Shown in pieces: positions 24,842 to 34,099 of a DNA stretch of 64,000 bases. Every line of letters starts with the position of its first letter. The stretch's first letter is position 1. This DNA is from Solitalea canadensis DSM 3403 (GTDB lineage Bacteria > Bacteroidota > Bacteroidia > Sphingobacteriales > Sphingobacteriaceae): NCBI RefSeq assembly GCF_000242635.2, contig NC_017770.1, positions 5,138,070 through 5,202,069 of the forward strand. Reading direction: 5' to 3'. The notes beneath the pieces are model-generated. The model was given only the letters and a program-made list of their open reading frames with translations, was not told the origin of the DNA and ran no database searches. Position numbers and translations under genes: made by a program.

Positions 24842-25606
24842 CTAAACCACCGAAAACGCACCGTCTACATACTTTACCTTACCTACAGCTTTACTTTTTG
24901 CGTGATAAAACAAGCAGGTCCAGTCTTGTTCGGCAGCTAACTTTCCATAATATTCACGTAATTCCATTGCTTTACGGCCATCAAAATCATATTTGGCTAT
25001 GAATTTACGGATCAATTGTTCCGGTTCCGGCAAAATATCGCCACCAAAGAACACCTTTTCTCCATTTTCTTCAATCAGGAATACTTGATGAAATTCACAA
25101 TGGCCACCAGTTAGTTCAAAACTGATTTCGTCAGAAATTTTTCCGTTTCCTTCAACCAGGTGCAAATTTGGAGTGCGCCATAAATGTTCTAAAACTGGAG
25201 CTTTATAGGAATTGGATTGTTTTACAAGTCCGGTTTCCATTTCTCCACGTTGCACATAATAATCAGCATGCGGAAAACTTAACTTCCAGTTTCCATCTTC
25301 TTCGTACATCATTCCACCTGAATGGTCATAATGTAGGTGACTCATCAGAACTTTGGTAACATCGTCGGGCTGAAAGCCAGCTTTACGAATGTTATTGTAA
25401 AGTTGCAACTCTCCATTCGCTTCACGAACACCTAATCCGGCATCAATAAGTAATAATTCATGCTGCGTTTGAACCAAAAATGGTTGCACATAAATAAATA
25501 AAGAACCTGGACGGCTTTTAGGATCGTCAGTTTCTGCATTAAAGGGAATAAACTTTTTTGTAGAGTCAACCGAAAAAGAGCCTTCGTGAAGAGGAAAAAC
25601 TTTCAT
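24842..25606 (-). CDS. MBL-fold metallo-hydrolase
   Basis: A 254-residue cytosolic protein with no signal peptide. The zinc signature is HLHYDHSGG around residue 100, and the later ligands sit in LTGGHCEFHQVF and KVFFGGDILPE. The N-terminus (FPLHEGSFSVDSTKKFIPF) and LLIDAGLGV fit the lactonase/quorum-quenching-like and related MBL subgroup, but the substrate is not determinable from the motif. It follows kbl on the same strand after a gap containing a hairpin terminator, so independent transcription is likely. It is convergent with the DUF4412 gene. Confidence 0.85.
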   Translation of the reverse strand: MKVFPLHEGSFSVDSTKKFIPFNAETDDPKSRPGSLFIYVQPFLVQTQHELLLIDAGLGVREANGELQLYNNIRKAGFQPDDVTKVLMSHLHYDHSGGMMYEEDGNWKLSFPHADYYVQRGEMETGLVKQSNSYKAPVLEHLWRTPNLHLVEGNGKISDEISFELTGGHCEFHQVFLIEENGEKVFFGGDILPEPEQLIRKFIAKYDFDGRKAMELREYYGKLAAEQDWTCLFYHAKSKAVGKVKYVDGAFSVV

Positions 25607-25652
25607 CTAATTTGAGAATATGATAATTTGGAAATTTGAGAATAACCTTTAA

Positions 25653-25691
25653 AAAATGTGTGAATTGACCATTCTCCAATTCACACATTTT
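25653..25691 (-). terminator. Terminator of kbl
   Basis: AAAATGTGTGAATTG (25653-25667) and CAATTCACACATTTT (25677-25691) are perfect 15-base arms with a 9-base loop. On the minus strand the stem is followed by T residues. Short AATTTGAGAATA words are repeated beside it (25610-25645). Confidence 0.85.
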
Positions 25692-25705
25692 CAAATTCGC
25701 AAATT

Positions 25706-26896
25706 TTACTTAATTACGCCCAATTCATTACCAACTTTGGTAAATGCGGCAATTGCTTTATCTAAATGTTCAATGTCGTGGCCGGCAGAAATCTGAACGC
25801 GGATGCGTGCTTTACCTTGTGGAACAACCGGATAATAGAAGCCAATAACATAAATTCCTTCTTCCAGCATTTTCTCAGCAAATTTCTGGGCTAAAGGAGC
25901 ATCATACAACATTACCGGAACAATAGGGTGAACGCCTGGCTTAATATCAAAACCGGCAGCAGTCATTTTCTCACGGAAATATTTAGTATTGTTCTCAAGC
26001 TTGTCGCGTAACTCGGTTGTTTCACTTAACATATCTAATACAGCGATTGAAGCGCCAACAATACTAGGAGCTACTGTATTCGAGAATAAATAAGGGCGTG
26101 AACGTTGACGTAACATGTCGATAATCTCTTTACGTCCAGATGTAAAACCTCCTGAAGCACCACCTAAAGCCTTGCCTAATGTGCCGGTAATAATATCAAT
26201 ACGACCCATTACGCCACAGTGCTCGTGAGTGCCACGTCCTGTTTTGCCCAAGAAACCAGATGAATGACATTCGTCCACCATGATCAGCGCTTTATATTTA
26301 TCCGCTAAGTCAGCAATTTTATCCAACTGAGCAATAGTTCCATCCATTGAAAATGAGCCATCTGTCACAATGATACGGTGACGTTTATCCTGAGATGCTT
26401 TTAATTGTTCTTCAAGATCTGCCATGTCATTGTGCTTATAACGGAAACGGGCAGCTTTACACAAACGAACACCGTCAATGATAGAAGCATGGTTTAATTC
26501 ATCAGAAATGATAGCATCCTGCTCGTTAAACAAAGGTTCAAAAACACCTCCGTTAGCATCAAATGCAGCTGCATATAAAATGGTATCTTCAGTGCCTAAA
26601 AAATCCGATATCTTTTTTTCCAGTTCCTTGTGAATATCCTGAGTTCCACAAATGAAACGCACACTACTCATTCCGTAACCATGAGTATCAATTGCTTCTT
26701 TAGCGGCTGCAACAACTTTTGGATGTGATGATAATCCTAAATAGTTATTTGCACAAAAGTTAATTACTTCTTTTCCGCCTGCAACTTTAATATCTGCACC
26801 TTGAGGAGTGGTGATAATGCGTTCCCTTTTATACAATCCTGCAGATTCAATGTTCTGCAACTCTGCTTCAAGAACTGGCTTAAGTGTTTCGTACAT
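25706..26896 (-). CDS. kbl: Glycine C-acetyltransferase (2-amino-3-ketobutyrate CoA ligase)
   Basis: A 396-residue PLP enzyme of the alpha-oxoamine synthase family. It cleaves 2-amino-3-oxobutyrate with CoA to glycine and acetyl-CoA, the second step of threonine catabolism. The PLP lysine is K242 in [28 protein letters not shown] near residue 50, [16 protein letters not shown] and [19 protein letters not shown] are canonical for Kbl. Length equals E. coli Kbl (398). The threonine dehydrogenase that makes its substrate is encoded 5 kb away (32140-33105), not in an operon; GcvP (13090-15981) can use its glycine. A -7 box lies 28 bases upstream. Confidence 0.96.
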   Translation of the reverse strand: MYETLKPVLEAELQNIESAGLYKRERIITTPQGADIKVAGGKEVINFCANNYLGLSSHPKVVAAAKEAIDTHGYGMSSVRFICGTQDIHKELEKKISDFLGTEDTILYAAAFDANGGVFEPLFNEQDAIISDELNHASIIDGVRLCKAARFRYKHNDMADLEEQLKASQDKRHRIIVTDGSFSMDGTIAQLDKIADLADKYKALIMVDECHSSGFLGKTGRGTHEHCGVMGRIDIITGTLGKALGGASGGFTSGRKEIIDMLRQRSRPYLFSNTVAPSIVGASIAVLDMLSETTELRDKLENNTKYFREKMTAAGFDIKPGVHPIVPVMLYDAPLAQKFAEKMLEEGIYVIGFYYPVVPQGKARIRVQISAGHDIEHLDKAIAAFTKVGNELGVIK

Positions 26897-26924
26897 AATT
26901 TAAGAGGTTTTTATTGAGGTAACG

Positions 26925-26932
26925 CAAAAGTA
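26925..26932 (-). promoter_or_regulatory. -7 box upstream of kbl
   Basis: TACTTTTG on the minus strand fits TAnnTTTG. The same octamer occurs upstream of the threonine dehydrogenase gene (complement of 33123-33130). No good TTG was seen at -33. Confidence 0.4.
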
Positions 26933-27107
26933 AGAAATACAGTAGGGATAAGAAGTATAAAGATGGATAAAAAGTAAAAGCTAAGAGGATAGATTTTTCC
27001 TTCCGCAAGACGAAATTTCTGATAAACACGTTAGTAGTGTTTACTTATAAAGAATCTGATCTATAATTACTAGTAAATCAGTATTTTCACGCCAAAAATT
27101 TCAATAG

Positions 27108-29570
27108 ATGCGTTTAAGCTTTTACATCTGTCTGGTTTTAACTTTTATCTCTTTCTCATTAACCGCAGCTACCATTTCAGGTGAAATAACCGATCAGGCA
27201 GGTAAACCTGTCCCTTTTGCAAATGTTTATATACAGCAATCGACCATCGGGGTAACAGCCAATGCTGAAGGTATGTATACATTAAAAGTCAACCCGGGAA
27301 CCTATCAGGTGGTTTTTAAAACTATTGGCTATAAACAGTTAATTAAAACGATTACGGTAACAGATCAAAATATTACTGTTGATATTGAACTGGAGCAAGA
27401 GATTTACTCGCTTAAAGAGGTAAATGTGAGCTCAAAGCAGGAAGATCCAGCTTTTGAAGTTGTTAGAAATGCAATAAAAAAACGCAAGCAATACCTGAAT
27501 GAGGTGAAAGGCTTTTCTTGTAATGTGTACATTAAAGGTGTTCAGCGTTTAATGAATGCTCCTAAAAAGTTTCTGGGGGTAGATGTTGACCAGATCGGAA
27601 AAGAAATGGGGTTGGACTCAAACCGAAGAGGAATTATTTACCTCTCCGAGTCTGAATCAAAATATAATTTTCAGCAACCTGATAAAGTACGGGAGCAAAT
27701 GATCTCTTCTCGTGTTAGCGGAAATAGTAATGGATTTAGCTTTAACCAGGCATCAGACCTAATTGTTAACATGTACGAGAGTCTTGTCGAAGTAGGACCG
27801 TTAAGTCCAAGGGGACTGATTTCTCCAATTGCAGATAATGCATTGTTTTACTACCGGTATAAATTGGTTGGAACAACTTACGACGGCAATTTGCTCATTA
27901 ATAAAATCGAAGTATTACCCCGCAGAAAAAACGATCCTGTATTTAGGGGCTTTATTTATATCATTGAAGATAGCTGGCGACTTTATAGTGTGGATGCTTT
28001 ATTAACAAAAGATGCTCAGATTCAACTTTTGGATAGTATCAACATCCGACAACAATATTTTCCTGCCAGCAATGAGGCATGGATGCTTGCTTCTCAGAAA
28101 TTTACTTTTAAGGGAGGAATACTAAGCTTTAAGTTTGGAGGAGATTATATTGCTGTTTATCGTGATTATGAACTAAATCCTGCTTTTGCAAAGGACTTTT
28201 TTAATGGTGAGGTTTTAAGTGTGACAAAGGAATCTAATCAGAAAGATTCTCTTTATTGGAAACAAGTTCGCCCGGTTCCGTTAACAAATGAAGAAGTGGT
28301 TGATTACAGAAGGAAGGATAGTATTGAAACTTTACGAAAATCGGAGACGTATCTGGATTCAATCGACAGAAAAAGCAACATGCTAAAACCAATGTCTTTG
28401 GTTTTAGGAGGATATACTTATAAACAACGCTTTAGAAAACAAACATGGACTATTTCGCCACTCTTGCCCAATAATTTGCAGTTTAACTCTGTAGAAGGAG
28501 TAAATCTTACTTTAAGAGGGTCTTTTAGGAAAGAATTGGGCGATCGCCGTAACTATTCGATTGTTCCTGAAGTTCGATATGGTTTTAGTAATCAGCATTT
28601 AAACGGGAATGTTTCTTTTTATTACCGATTTGATCCGACAAAAATAGGTTCACTTTCATTAAAAGTGGGAACAGAGGTAGTGGACTTTAATGATCGAGGA
28701 GCAATAAGTCCGCTGTTCAATACGGTTAATACACTGATCTATCAGGATAATTTTTTAAAGTTATACGAACGACGATTTGCTACGATGTCATTCTCAAGAG
28801 AAGTGGCAAACGGAGTACAGATGAATGCGAGTATTGATTATGCAGATCGCAATCCATTAGTAAATACAAATTACTATTCATTTAGGAGTGACTCAACCGC
28901 TACCTATACGGCCAATAATCCTTATTATGGTTTTAACAATAATGCTGCTTTTATAAGAAATCAGGCACTGACATTTTCATTATCGGCAACAATTTCATTT
29001 GGCTCAGAGTTTATTACTCGTCCCGATGGGAAATTTTACGTTGGGAGCAAATGGCCTAAGTTAGCCTTGAACTATCGCTCGGGCCTAAATATTCTAAAAT
29101 CGGATGTGAGTTATGATTTAGTAAGTGGACGGGTGTATGATACAGGAATCCGTTTAGGTTTATTGGGAAACCTTGCATTTAGTGCCGGAGGAGGTAAGTT
29201 TGTTTCGAATAAAGCAACCTGGTTTATGGATTACCAGCATTTTAAAGGAAACCGTTTAACCTTTTACGAGGGTAGCAGCAGCAATGTATTCCGTTTTCTG
29301 GATTATTACCGATACAGTACGAATGATTACTTCATTGAAGGTCATCTCGAACATAATTTCTCAGGTTTCTTTACTAACAAAATCCCTTTGTTTAGAAAGC
29401 TTCGTTTAGAGGAAGTTGTAGGCGCTAACTACCTGAATACAGATGGTCTAAAGAATTATGCTGAAGTTTATTTTGGTTTACAGCGTTTAATGTTGCGTGC
29501 CGAACTTGGCTTTTCGTGGATCAACGGAAAATCCTATGAGTCTGCTTTCAGATTATCAACGTCGTTTTAA
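27108..29570 (+). CDS. DUF5686 outer-membrane protein with carboxypeptidase-like domain
   Basis: An 820-residue exported protein with a signal peptide (residues 1-20, ending in LTAA). It is followed by a carboxypeptidase-D regulatory-like domain (about 22-105, ISGEITDQAGKPVPFANVYI), as in TonB-dependent receptors and their relatives. The rest is the DUF5686 region: VRNAIKKRKQYLNEVKGFSC near residue 125, then a long series of amphipathic strands ending in an aromatic C-terminus (ESAFRLSTSF), consistent with an outer-membrane beta-barrel. The family is restricted mainly to Bacteroidota and has no settled function. It is monocistronic and divergent from kbl. Confidence 0.88.
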   Translation: MRLSFYICLVLTFISFSLTAATISGEITDQAGKPVPFANVYIQQSTIGVTANAEGMYTLKVNPGTYQVVFKTIGYKQLIKTITVTDQNITVDIELEQEIYSLKEVNVSSKQEDPAFEVVRNAIKKRKQYLNEVKGFSCNVYIKGVQRLMNAPKKFLGVDVDQIGKEMGLDSNRRGIIYLSESESKYNFQQPDKVREQMISSRVSGNSNGFSFNQASDLIVNMYESLVEVGPLSPRGLISPIADNALFYYRYKLVGTTYDGNLLINKIEVLPRRKNDPVFRGFIYIIEDSWRLYSVDALLTKDAQIQLLDSINIRQQYFPASNEAWMLASQKFTFKGGILSFKFGGDYIAVYRDYELNPAFAKDFFNGEVLSVTKESNQKDSLYWKQVRPVPLTNEEVVDYRRKDSIETLRKSETYLDSIDRKSNMLKPMSLVLGGYTYKQRFRKQTWTISPLLPNNLQFNSVEGVNLTLRGSFRKELGDRRNYSIVPEVRYGFSNQHLNGNVSFYYRFDPTKIGSLSLKVGTEVVDFNDRGAISPLFNTVNTLIYQDNFLKLYERRFATMSFSREVANGVQMNASIDYADRNPLVNTNYYSFRSDSTATYTANNPYYGFNNNAAFIRNQALTFSLSATISFGSEFITRPDGKFYVGSKWPKLALNYRSGLNILKSDVSYDLVSGRVYDTGIRLGLLGNLAFSAGGGKFVSNKATWFMDYQHFKGNRLTFYEGSSSNVFRFLDYYRYSTNDYFIEGHLEHNFSGFFTNKIPLFRKLRLEEVVGANYLNTDGLKNYAEVYFGLQRLMLRAELGFSWINGKSYESAFRLSTSF

Positions 29571-29630
29571 AATTAATAGTAATTAAGGTGCGATTAGTTA
29601 AAATGGATAGATTAATTATCTTTCTCTTTA

Positions 29631-29638
29631 TAACTTTG
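29631..29638 (+). promoter_or_regulatory. -7 box upstream of the DMT-family gene
   Basis: TAACTTTG fits TAnnTTTG and lies 31 bases before the ATG at 29670. A clear TTG at the -33 distance is not seen. Confidence 0.35.
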
Positions 29639-29669
29639 TGCCCCTGCACTTTTGCATGCTAAATAAATT

Positions 29670-30041
29670 ATGAAGGAACTACAAACAATAGGATTATTAA
29701 CGGTATCAAATCTATTCATGACGTTTGCGTGGTATGGTCACCTCAAGTTTAAGGACATGGAGTGGAGTAAAAGCCTCGGTTTGATAACGATTGTATTAAT
29801 AAGTTGGGGAATTGCCTTATTCGAATACCTGTTTCAGGTGCCTGCCAATAAGATTGGGTTTAAAGAAAATGGAGGTCCGTTTAATTTATTACAGCTAAAG
29901 GTTATTCAGGAAGCGGTTTCAATTACGGTATTCTTATTGTTTACTACTTTATTATTTAAAACTGAGAAAATAGCCTGGAACCACTTTGTTGCTTTTGTAT
30001 TAATAATAGTGGCTGTTTTCTTTGCTTTCAAAAAATGGTAG
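29670..30041 (+). CDS. DMT-family (DUF486) small membrane protein
   Basis: A 123-residue inner-membrane protein with four predicted spans (about 5-20, 32-52, 72-98, 103-121). The conserved-looking central block FEYLFQVPANKIGF and the FMTFAWYGHLKF segment mark the DUF486/DMT-family small integral membrane proteins, distantly related to drug/metabolite transporter half-units. No substrate is known. It is 99 bases upstream of the YihY gene on the same strand and could be co-transcribed with it. Confidence 0.85.
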   Translation: MKELQTIGLLTVSNLFMTFAWYGHLKFKDMEWSKSLGLITIVLISWGIALFEYLFQVPANKIGFKENGGPFNLLQLKVIQEAVSITVFLLFTTLLFKTEKIAWNHFVAFVLIIVAVFFAFKKW

Positions 30042-30140
30042 AAGGAAACTGCGTGTTAGGTATTAAATAATTTGTAACCAATAATTCATCAGCAAGTATA
30101 AAACCCGTAACGCGTAATCCGCAACAGGTAATTATCTAAT

Positions 30141-31103
30141 ATGATTAAGCAGGTAACACATAACATAATACGGTTGCTAAAACAAACCTTTTTGGAGTTT
30201 CAGCAAGACAAGATCATGAAATTAAGCGCATCATTGGCTTATTATACTATTTTTTCACTTCCGCCGATGTTGCTTATTATCATCTCTTTATGCGATATTT
30301 TTTATGGCAAGGAAGCCGCTGAAGGGGTTGTTTTTGACCAAATTAAAGGTATTGTAGGGGCAAGATCAGCGGAGTTAATAGAATCGACATTAAAAAATGT
30401 AAGTCTCACTCATAACGCAACAATTGCCACCATTATTGGAGTTGTGACATTGTTTATTGGAGCGACCGGAGTTTTTAATGAGATTCAGGATTCGATTAAT
30501 CAAATTTGGGGGTTAAAAGCCAAACCAAGCAAAGCGAAAAAAGGGTTGCTGAAAATCGTTATTAACCGACTGATATCATTTTCAATGATCATTAGTCTCG
30601 GTTTTGTCCTTATGGTTTCCTTAATCTTAAATGGGTTAATCGAATCATTTATTCATCGGTTAACTGAATTGTTTCCGGAAGGAGAAGTGTATTTAATCTA
30701 TTCCGCTAACTTGTTCATCACCTTTCTAATTACTTCCGGCTTATTTGCCATTATTTTTAAGGTGTTACCGGATGCACGTATACGCTGGAAAGATATTGGT
30801 ATTGGAGCGATTGTTACCGGTGTTTTGTTTATGATTGGCAAATTCCTGATTGGAGTTTACTTAACTAACAGCACAGTTTCCAATGCGTATGGAGCTGCAG
30901 GCTCGGCAATATTAACTTTATTGTGGGTGTATTATTCAGCGGTTATCCTCTATTTCGGGGCTGAGTTTACCCAGGTGTATGCGCAGATGTTTGGAGGTGA
31001 TCTTCATCCTAATGATTATGCTGTTTGGATTGAGAAAAAAGAAGTAGAATTAACAGAAGCGCAAAAAGAAATCGAAATTGCTCATATGAGTAAAACAGAG
31101 TAA
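30141..31103 (+). CDS. YihY/BrkB-family inner-membrane protein
   Basis: A 320-residue integral membrane protein with about six spans between residues 25 and 290. Family landmarks are KLSASLAYYTIFSLPPMLL near residue 28, FIGATGVFNEIQDSINQIW around residue 112, FKVLPDARIRWKDIGIGA, and YGAAGSAILTLLWVYYSA followed by FGAEFTQVYA. Members were once called RNase BN; the current view is a membrane protein of unclear transport function. A hydrophilic charged tail (VELTEAQKEIEIAHM) ends the protein. It is followed by a bidirectional terminator. Confidence 0.92.
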   Translation: MIKQVTHNIIRLLKQTFLEFQQDKIMKLSASLAYYTIFSLPPMLLIIISLCDIFYGKEAAEGVVFDQIKGIVGARSAELIESTLKNVSLTHNATIATIIGVVTLFIGATGVFNEIQDSINQIWGLKAKPSKAKKGLLKIVINRLISFSMIISLGFVLMVSLILNGLIESFIHRLTELFPEGEVYLIYSANLFITFLITSGLFAIIFKVLPDARIRWKDIGIGAIVTGVLFMIGKFLIGVYLTNSTVSNAYGAAGSAILTLLWVYYSAVILYFGAEFTQVYAQMFGGDLHPNDYAVWIEKKEVELTEAQKEIEIAHMSKTE

Positions 31104-31130
31104 TTATTGATAATACTATTCAAAAAAAAC

Positions 31131-31163
31131 GGGGATCGATTTATTACAATTGATCCCCATTTT
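31131..31163. terminator. Bidirectional terminator
   Basis: GGGGATCGAT (31131-31140) pairs with ATTGATCCCC (31149-31158) with one wobble. An A-run precedes and a T-run follows, serving the convergent genes on both sides. Confidence 0.9.
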
Positions 31164-31180
31164 TCTTTATATGATTTTAA

Positions 31181-31627
31181 TTATTCTTTTATGTCAATTA
31201 GGTGTGGTGCTACATTCTTTTCTTTAATGGCGACAGCTATATAATAAATCAGGAAGCCAAGCGGACCTAAAAAGAATGTGAGTAACAGGCATAACATAAC
31301 CAATTGAGATGCTACATTATGTTTTAATGAATGCTCTGTAATCAATAAGCCCATTACCAAATCAAACGACAGGTAATGCAACCATCCTGCTAATAACATA
31401 CTTCTATTGCTGAATAATTCAGCTACTGATTCAAGACTTGCAAATGAATTGAAATTTAGGTTTTTAATATTAAAGGCAATTAATCCTATGTATGCAAGAC
31501 AAAGTAAGATTACGATAAAATTGAAAACAAGGATAGAGGTTTGTTTCCACCTGGGTACCGCTATTAATAAGATCCACCCGAATAAAGCAAGAACGTTGGC
31601 GATCTGAAAAACTGATGATAAACTCAT
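31181..31627 (-). CDS. ABA4-like membrane protein (DUF4281)
   Basis: A 148-residue inner-membrane protein with four spans (about 7-27, 32-50, 75-98, 108-132). The segment MLLAGWLHYLSFDLVMGLLI and the LTFFLGPLGFLIYY block are signature sequences of the ABA4-like/DUF4281 family. In plants ABA4 is needed for neoxanthin formation from violaxanthin; bacterial members have no defined role, although an effect on carotenoids is conceivable. It lies 21 bases downstream of the small hypothetical gene at 31649-31957 on the same strand, so both form an operon ending at the 31131 terminator. Confidence 0.82.
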   Translation of the reverse strand: MSLSSVFQIANVLALFGWILLIAVPRWKQTSILVFNFIVILLCLAYIGLIAFNIKNLNFNSFASLESVAELFSNRSMLLAGWLHYLSFDLVMGLLITEHSLKHNVASQLVMLCLLLTFFLGPLGFLIYYIAVAIKEKNVAPHLIDIKE

Positions 31628-31648
31628 TCGTATTAGTTTAGGTATTTA

Positions 31649-31957
31649 TTATTGATTGGAAGGGTTGGTTTTTTGTCTGAACATTGGTTTATACCCTCCT
31701 GAAGACGTCGAAACTGCATTGTTTTGTTCCGGAACAACTGGGTCTTCAGTTTTGGTTGGCTCCATTCTAGGTTTTGTTTCTTCTTTAAGCGGAAATTCTA
31801 AGCGTAGTTTATTGAACCAAAATTTCTTAGTATGATCATAGCTTTTTTCACTCATCTGTTCGTAATGACTTTTTAGTTCATTATACAGTTCAATTCTGGC
31901 AGCTTTTAAAGCATCAAGGTCAATTTTCTTCTTATTAAAAAACTCTTCAAATGTCAT
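31649..31957 (-). CDS. Small conserved-looking hypothetical protein
   Basis: A 102-residue soluble protein without signal peptide or membrane span. The N-terminal two thirds are helical and charged (FFNKKKIDLDALKAARIELY, then a KKFWFNKLRLEFPL block). The last third is proline/threonine-rich and probably disordered (EPTKTEDPVVPEQNN), ending in KPMFRQKT. I start at ATG 31957 rather than the TTG six bases upstream. It is upstream of the ABA4-like gene in the same operon. I do not recognise a family and assign no function. Confidence 0.65.
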   Translation of the reverse strand: MTFEEFFNKKKIDLDALKAARIELYNELKSHYEQMSEKSYDHTKKFWFNKLRLEFPLKEETKPRMEPTKTEDPVVPEQNNAVSTSSGGYKPMFRQKTNPSNQ

Positions 31958-32028
31958 GAGCAACTCAATTTAGGTGCAAAATAACAAAATCTTGCTTCAA
32001 AGCGGTAACGGCCATCAGCAGCAGTCAG

Positions 32029-32063
32029 AAAAAAGGGGCCGGTTTCTCTCGAAAACCGGCCCC
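32029..32063 (-). terminator. Terminator of the threonine dehydrogenase gene
   Basis: GGGGCCGGTTT (32035-32045) and AAACCGGCCCC (32053-32063) form a perfect 11-base-pair GC-rich stem with a 7-base loop. On the minus strand it is followed by six T (complement of the A-run 32029-32034). Confidence 0.95.
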
Positions 32064-32139
32064 ATATTAGGGGTCATTGATTAGCTATTTAACGATGCGG
32101 ATAACGAAAAATTATCGATGTTCACTATAACGCATTAAT

Positions 32140-33105
32140 TTATTTTACTAACTGCGAATGTGCTTTCAGATTTTTAAACATGTCAGCAGTCATTTCTGCA
32201 AGGTCAAATTCGTGATTCCAACCCCAATCATTACGAGCGTGGCTGTCGTCAATGCTTTTAGGCCAAGAATCAGCGATAGCCTGACGAGGATCGTTTTCAC
32301 TGTAAGTGATTTTAAAGTCAGGGATATGTTTTTTAATTTCTTCAGCCAATGTTTTAGGAGTAAAACTTGTTGCCCCAATATTGTAGCTAGAACGAATTTT
32401 AACTTTATCAGACTCTGCTTCCATTAAAGAAATTGTCGCTCTTATTGCATCATCCATGTACATCATTGGCAATTCAGTGTTTTCTGAAAGAAAACATTCG
32501 TACGAGCCATGTTTTAATGCCTCATGGAAAATATGAACGGCATAATCAGTAGTACCTCCGCCTGGCTGAGATTTCCAGCTGATTAAACCCGGGTAACGTA
32601 AGCTGCGTACATCCAAACCATATTTCTGATGGTAGTACTCACACCAACGCTCTCCAGCTAATTTACTGATTCCATAAACCGTATTAGGGTCCATTGCGCA
32701 GTATTGAGGCGTGTTGTTTTTTGGAGAATTAGGGCCGAAAACAGCGATTGAGCTTGGCCAGTATACTTTCTCAATTTTGTACTCTAAAGCATAGTCCAAA
32801 ATATTGATCAGACCATCCATGTTCAATTCCCAGGCACGTTTCGGGCGTTGTTCGCCGGTAGCGGAAAGCAAGGCTGCAAGTAAATAGATCTGAGTAGGTT
32901 TATACTTAGTCAGAATATTCTGCAGGTTATCCTTATCCAGTACATCTGATATTTCAAAAGGTCCTGCGTTTTTAAAATCATAACCAGGTTCCTTAATGTC
33001 GGAAGCCACTACATTCGAAGCTCCGTGTATGTTGCGCAAATTTGTAACTAACTCTGTGCCTATCTGGCCGTTAGATCCGATAACTACAATGGTTTCCTTC
33101 TTCAT
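32140..33105 (-). CDS. SDR-type L-threonine 3-dehydrogenase
   Basis: A 321-residue cytosolic NAD-dependent enzyme of the extended short-chain dehydrogenase (GalE-like) family. NAD binding is through VVIGSNGQIGTELV at residues 7-20. The catalytic Y144-x3-K148 lies in YGISKLAGERWCEYY, with the serine in VYWPSSIAVFGP. TELPMMYMDDAIRATI and the SYNIGATSFTPKTLAEEI stretch are typical of the GalE-like threonine dehydrogenases described from Flavobacterium and Cupriavidus, which oxidise threonine to 2-amino-3-oxobutyrate. This differs from the zinc-dependent MDR-type Tdh of E. coli. Kbl (25706-26896) would complete the route. Both genes carry the same TACTTTTG box upstream, a weak hint of similar expression. 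Other sugar-epimerase roles are less likely given the sequence. Confidence 0.88.
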   Translation of the reverse strand: MKKETIVVIGSNGQIGTELVTNLRNIHGASNVVASDIKEPGYDFKNAGPFEISDVLDKDNLQNILTKYKPTQIYLLAALLSATGEQRPKRAWELNMDGLINILDYALEYKIEKVYWPSSIAVFGPNSPKNNTPQYCAMDPNTVYGISKLAGERWCEYYHQKYGLDVRSLRYPGLISWKSQPGGGTTDYAVHIFHEALKHGSYECFLSENTELPMMYMDDAIRATISLMEAESDKVKIRSSYNIGATSFTPKTLAEEIKKHIPDFKITYSENDPRQAIADSWPKSIDDSHARNDWGWNHEFDLAEMTADMFKNLKAHSQLVK

Positions 33106-33122
33106 AATACTGTTTGGAATTA

Positions 33123-33130
33123 CAAAAGTA
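33123..33130 (-). promoter_or_regulatory. -7 box upstream of threonine dehydrogenase
   Basis: TACTTTTG on the minus strand fits TAnnTTTG and lies 17 bases before the ATG at 33105. It is identical to the box upstream of kbl. The rest of the gap to 33361 shows no gene. Confidence 0.4.
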
Positions 33131-33361
33131 ACCTTTCAGCCTATTCGTGTGAAGTAAATGAAAATCATTTTGTAAGTAGCGTTTTGGGCGAAATTATTTA
33201 CTTCAAAATCTGATAAATAGCATGTTTTATATTGCGAAAAAAGCTCTGACAAAGTGAATGATAATTCAGAATTGCTTAATGAAAGCTTAATTGACGGGGT
33301 TAGGAACATGGAAAACGCCAGTTGAAGTAATCAATTTAACAACTAGAGACACATTGTTTTA

Positions 33362-34099
33362 TTAATTTGATGATTTTGCCAGCAGGTTATATTTCCTAAA
33401 AAAATGTAAAGCAATGGCTGAATAATTATACTTTGGAGCATCTCCAAAAATGGAGGTTTCAAAATAATTCTGCCGACTTTTCTTTTGGATGTAATCAGTT
33501 GTGTTCCAGTAACCACAATTGTAAGCGGTTGCATAAAATTGAAGTTTATCTTCGGTTGAATGCCATATTAGCTTACTATGCTTTTTCTCGCACATAAAAT
33601 AGAATGCAATGAGGTACATGACTTGGCTTTGCAATGACTCGAGATTGTTAACCAAGGCCTTTCTTCCTGACTCCTCATTGGAATCAATTATTATCCGATT
33701 GAAACGTGTTGCCATTTTTGTTGTTTGCAGATCTTTAATCAGGTGTTCTGCAAAGGAGGGTTTCATTTGGAAATTACCAATTGAGAAATCGGCATAATCT
33801 TGTCCAAAGGAAGTATAAAGTATTTTCAGCCCTCCGATCTCCATCTTGTCTCGCAAAACTGAATAGCGAATCAGCTCAGGAAAAACAATGGCAACAGCAA
33901 ACTGCGCCGGTACATTGTACCGTGCTAGTGTGTCGGTAATCCACGAGTTTTTTTCCAAAAAACGTACAGCTCGTTGATAATCTGCACCAAATTCGGCCTC
34001 ATAGTTTACCTGTTGAGCTGTAGCTTTAGTTATTAAAACGCATAGAATAATTGCCAGACCTAAATGCTTAAATTGATTTAGAATAGCTGATAATTGCAT
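33362..34099 (-). CDS. Secreted lysozyme-fold-like protein
   Basis: A 245-residue exported protein with a signal peptide (residues 1-29, ending in TKATAQQ). The mature chain shows the three landmarks of a soluble lytic transglycosylase/lysozyme-like fold in order: a glutamate after a hydrophobic helix (AIVFPE75LIRYS), SIGNFQMKPSFAEHL (compare GxMQxxPxTA), and FYATAYNCGYW at 189-198 (compare AYNxG). The canonical ES dyad is not exact, so activity on peptidoglycan is inferred from pattern only. The start at 34099 is chosen for the signal peptide. It overlaps the 3' end of the preceding gene by 32 bases, so the two are coupled. A longer start at 34144 would add 15 residues and spoil the signal peptide. 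Confidence 0.6.
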   Translation of the reverse strand: MQLSAILNQFKHLGLAIILCVLITKATAQQVNYEAEFGADYQRAVRFLEKNSWITDTLARYNVPAQFAVAIVFPELIRYSVLRDKMEIGGLKILYTSFGQDYADFSIGNFQMKPSFAEHLIKDLQTTKMATRFNRIIIDSNEESGRKALVNNLESLQSQVMYLIAFYFMCEKKHSKLIWHSTEDKLQFYATAYNCGYWNTTDYIQKKSRQNYFETSIFGDAPKYNYSAIALHFFRKYNLLAKSSN

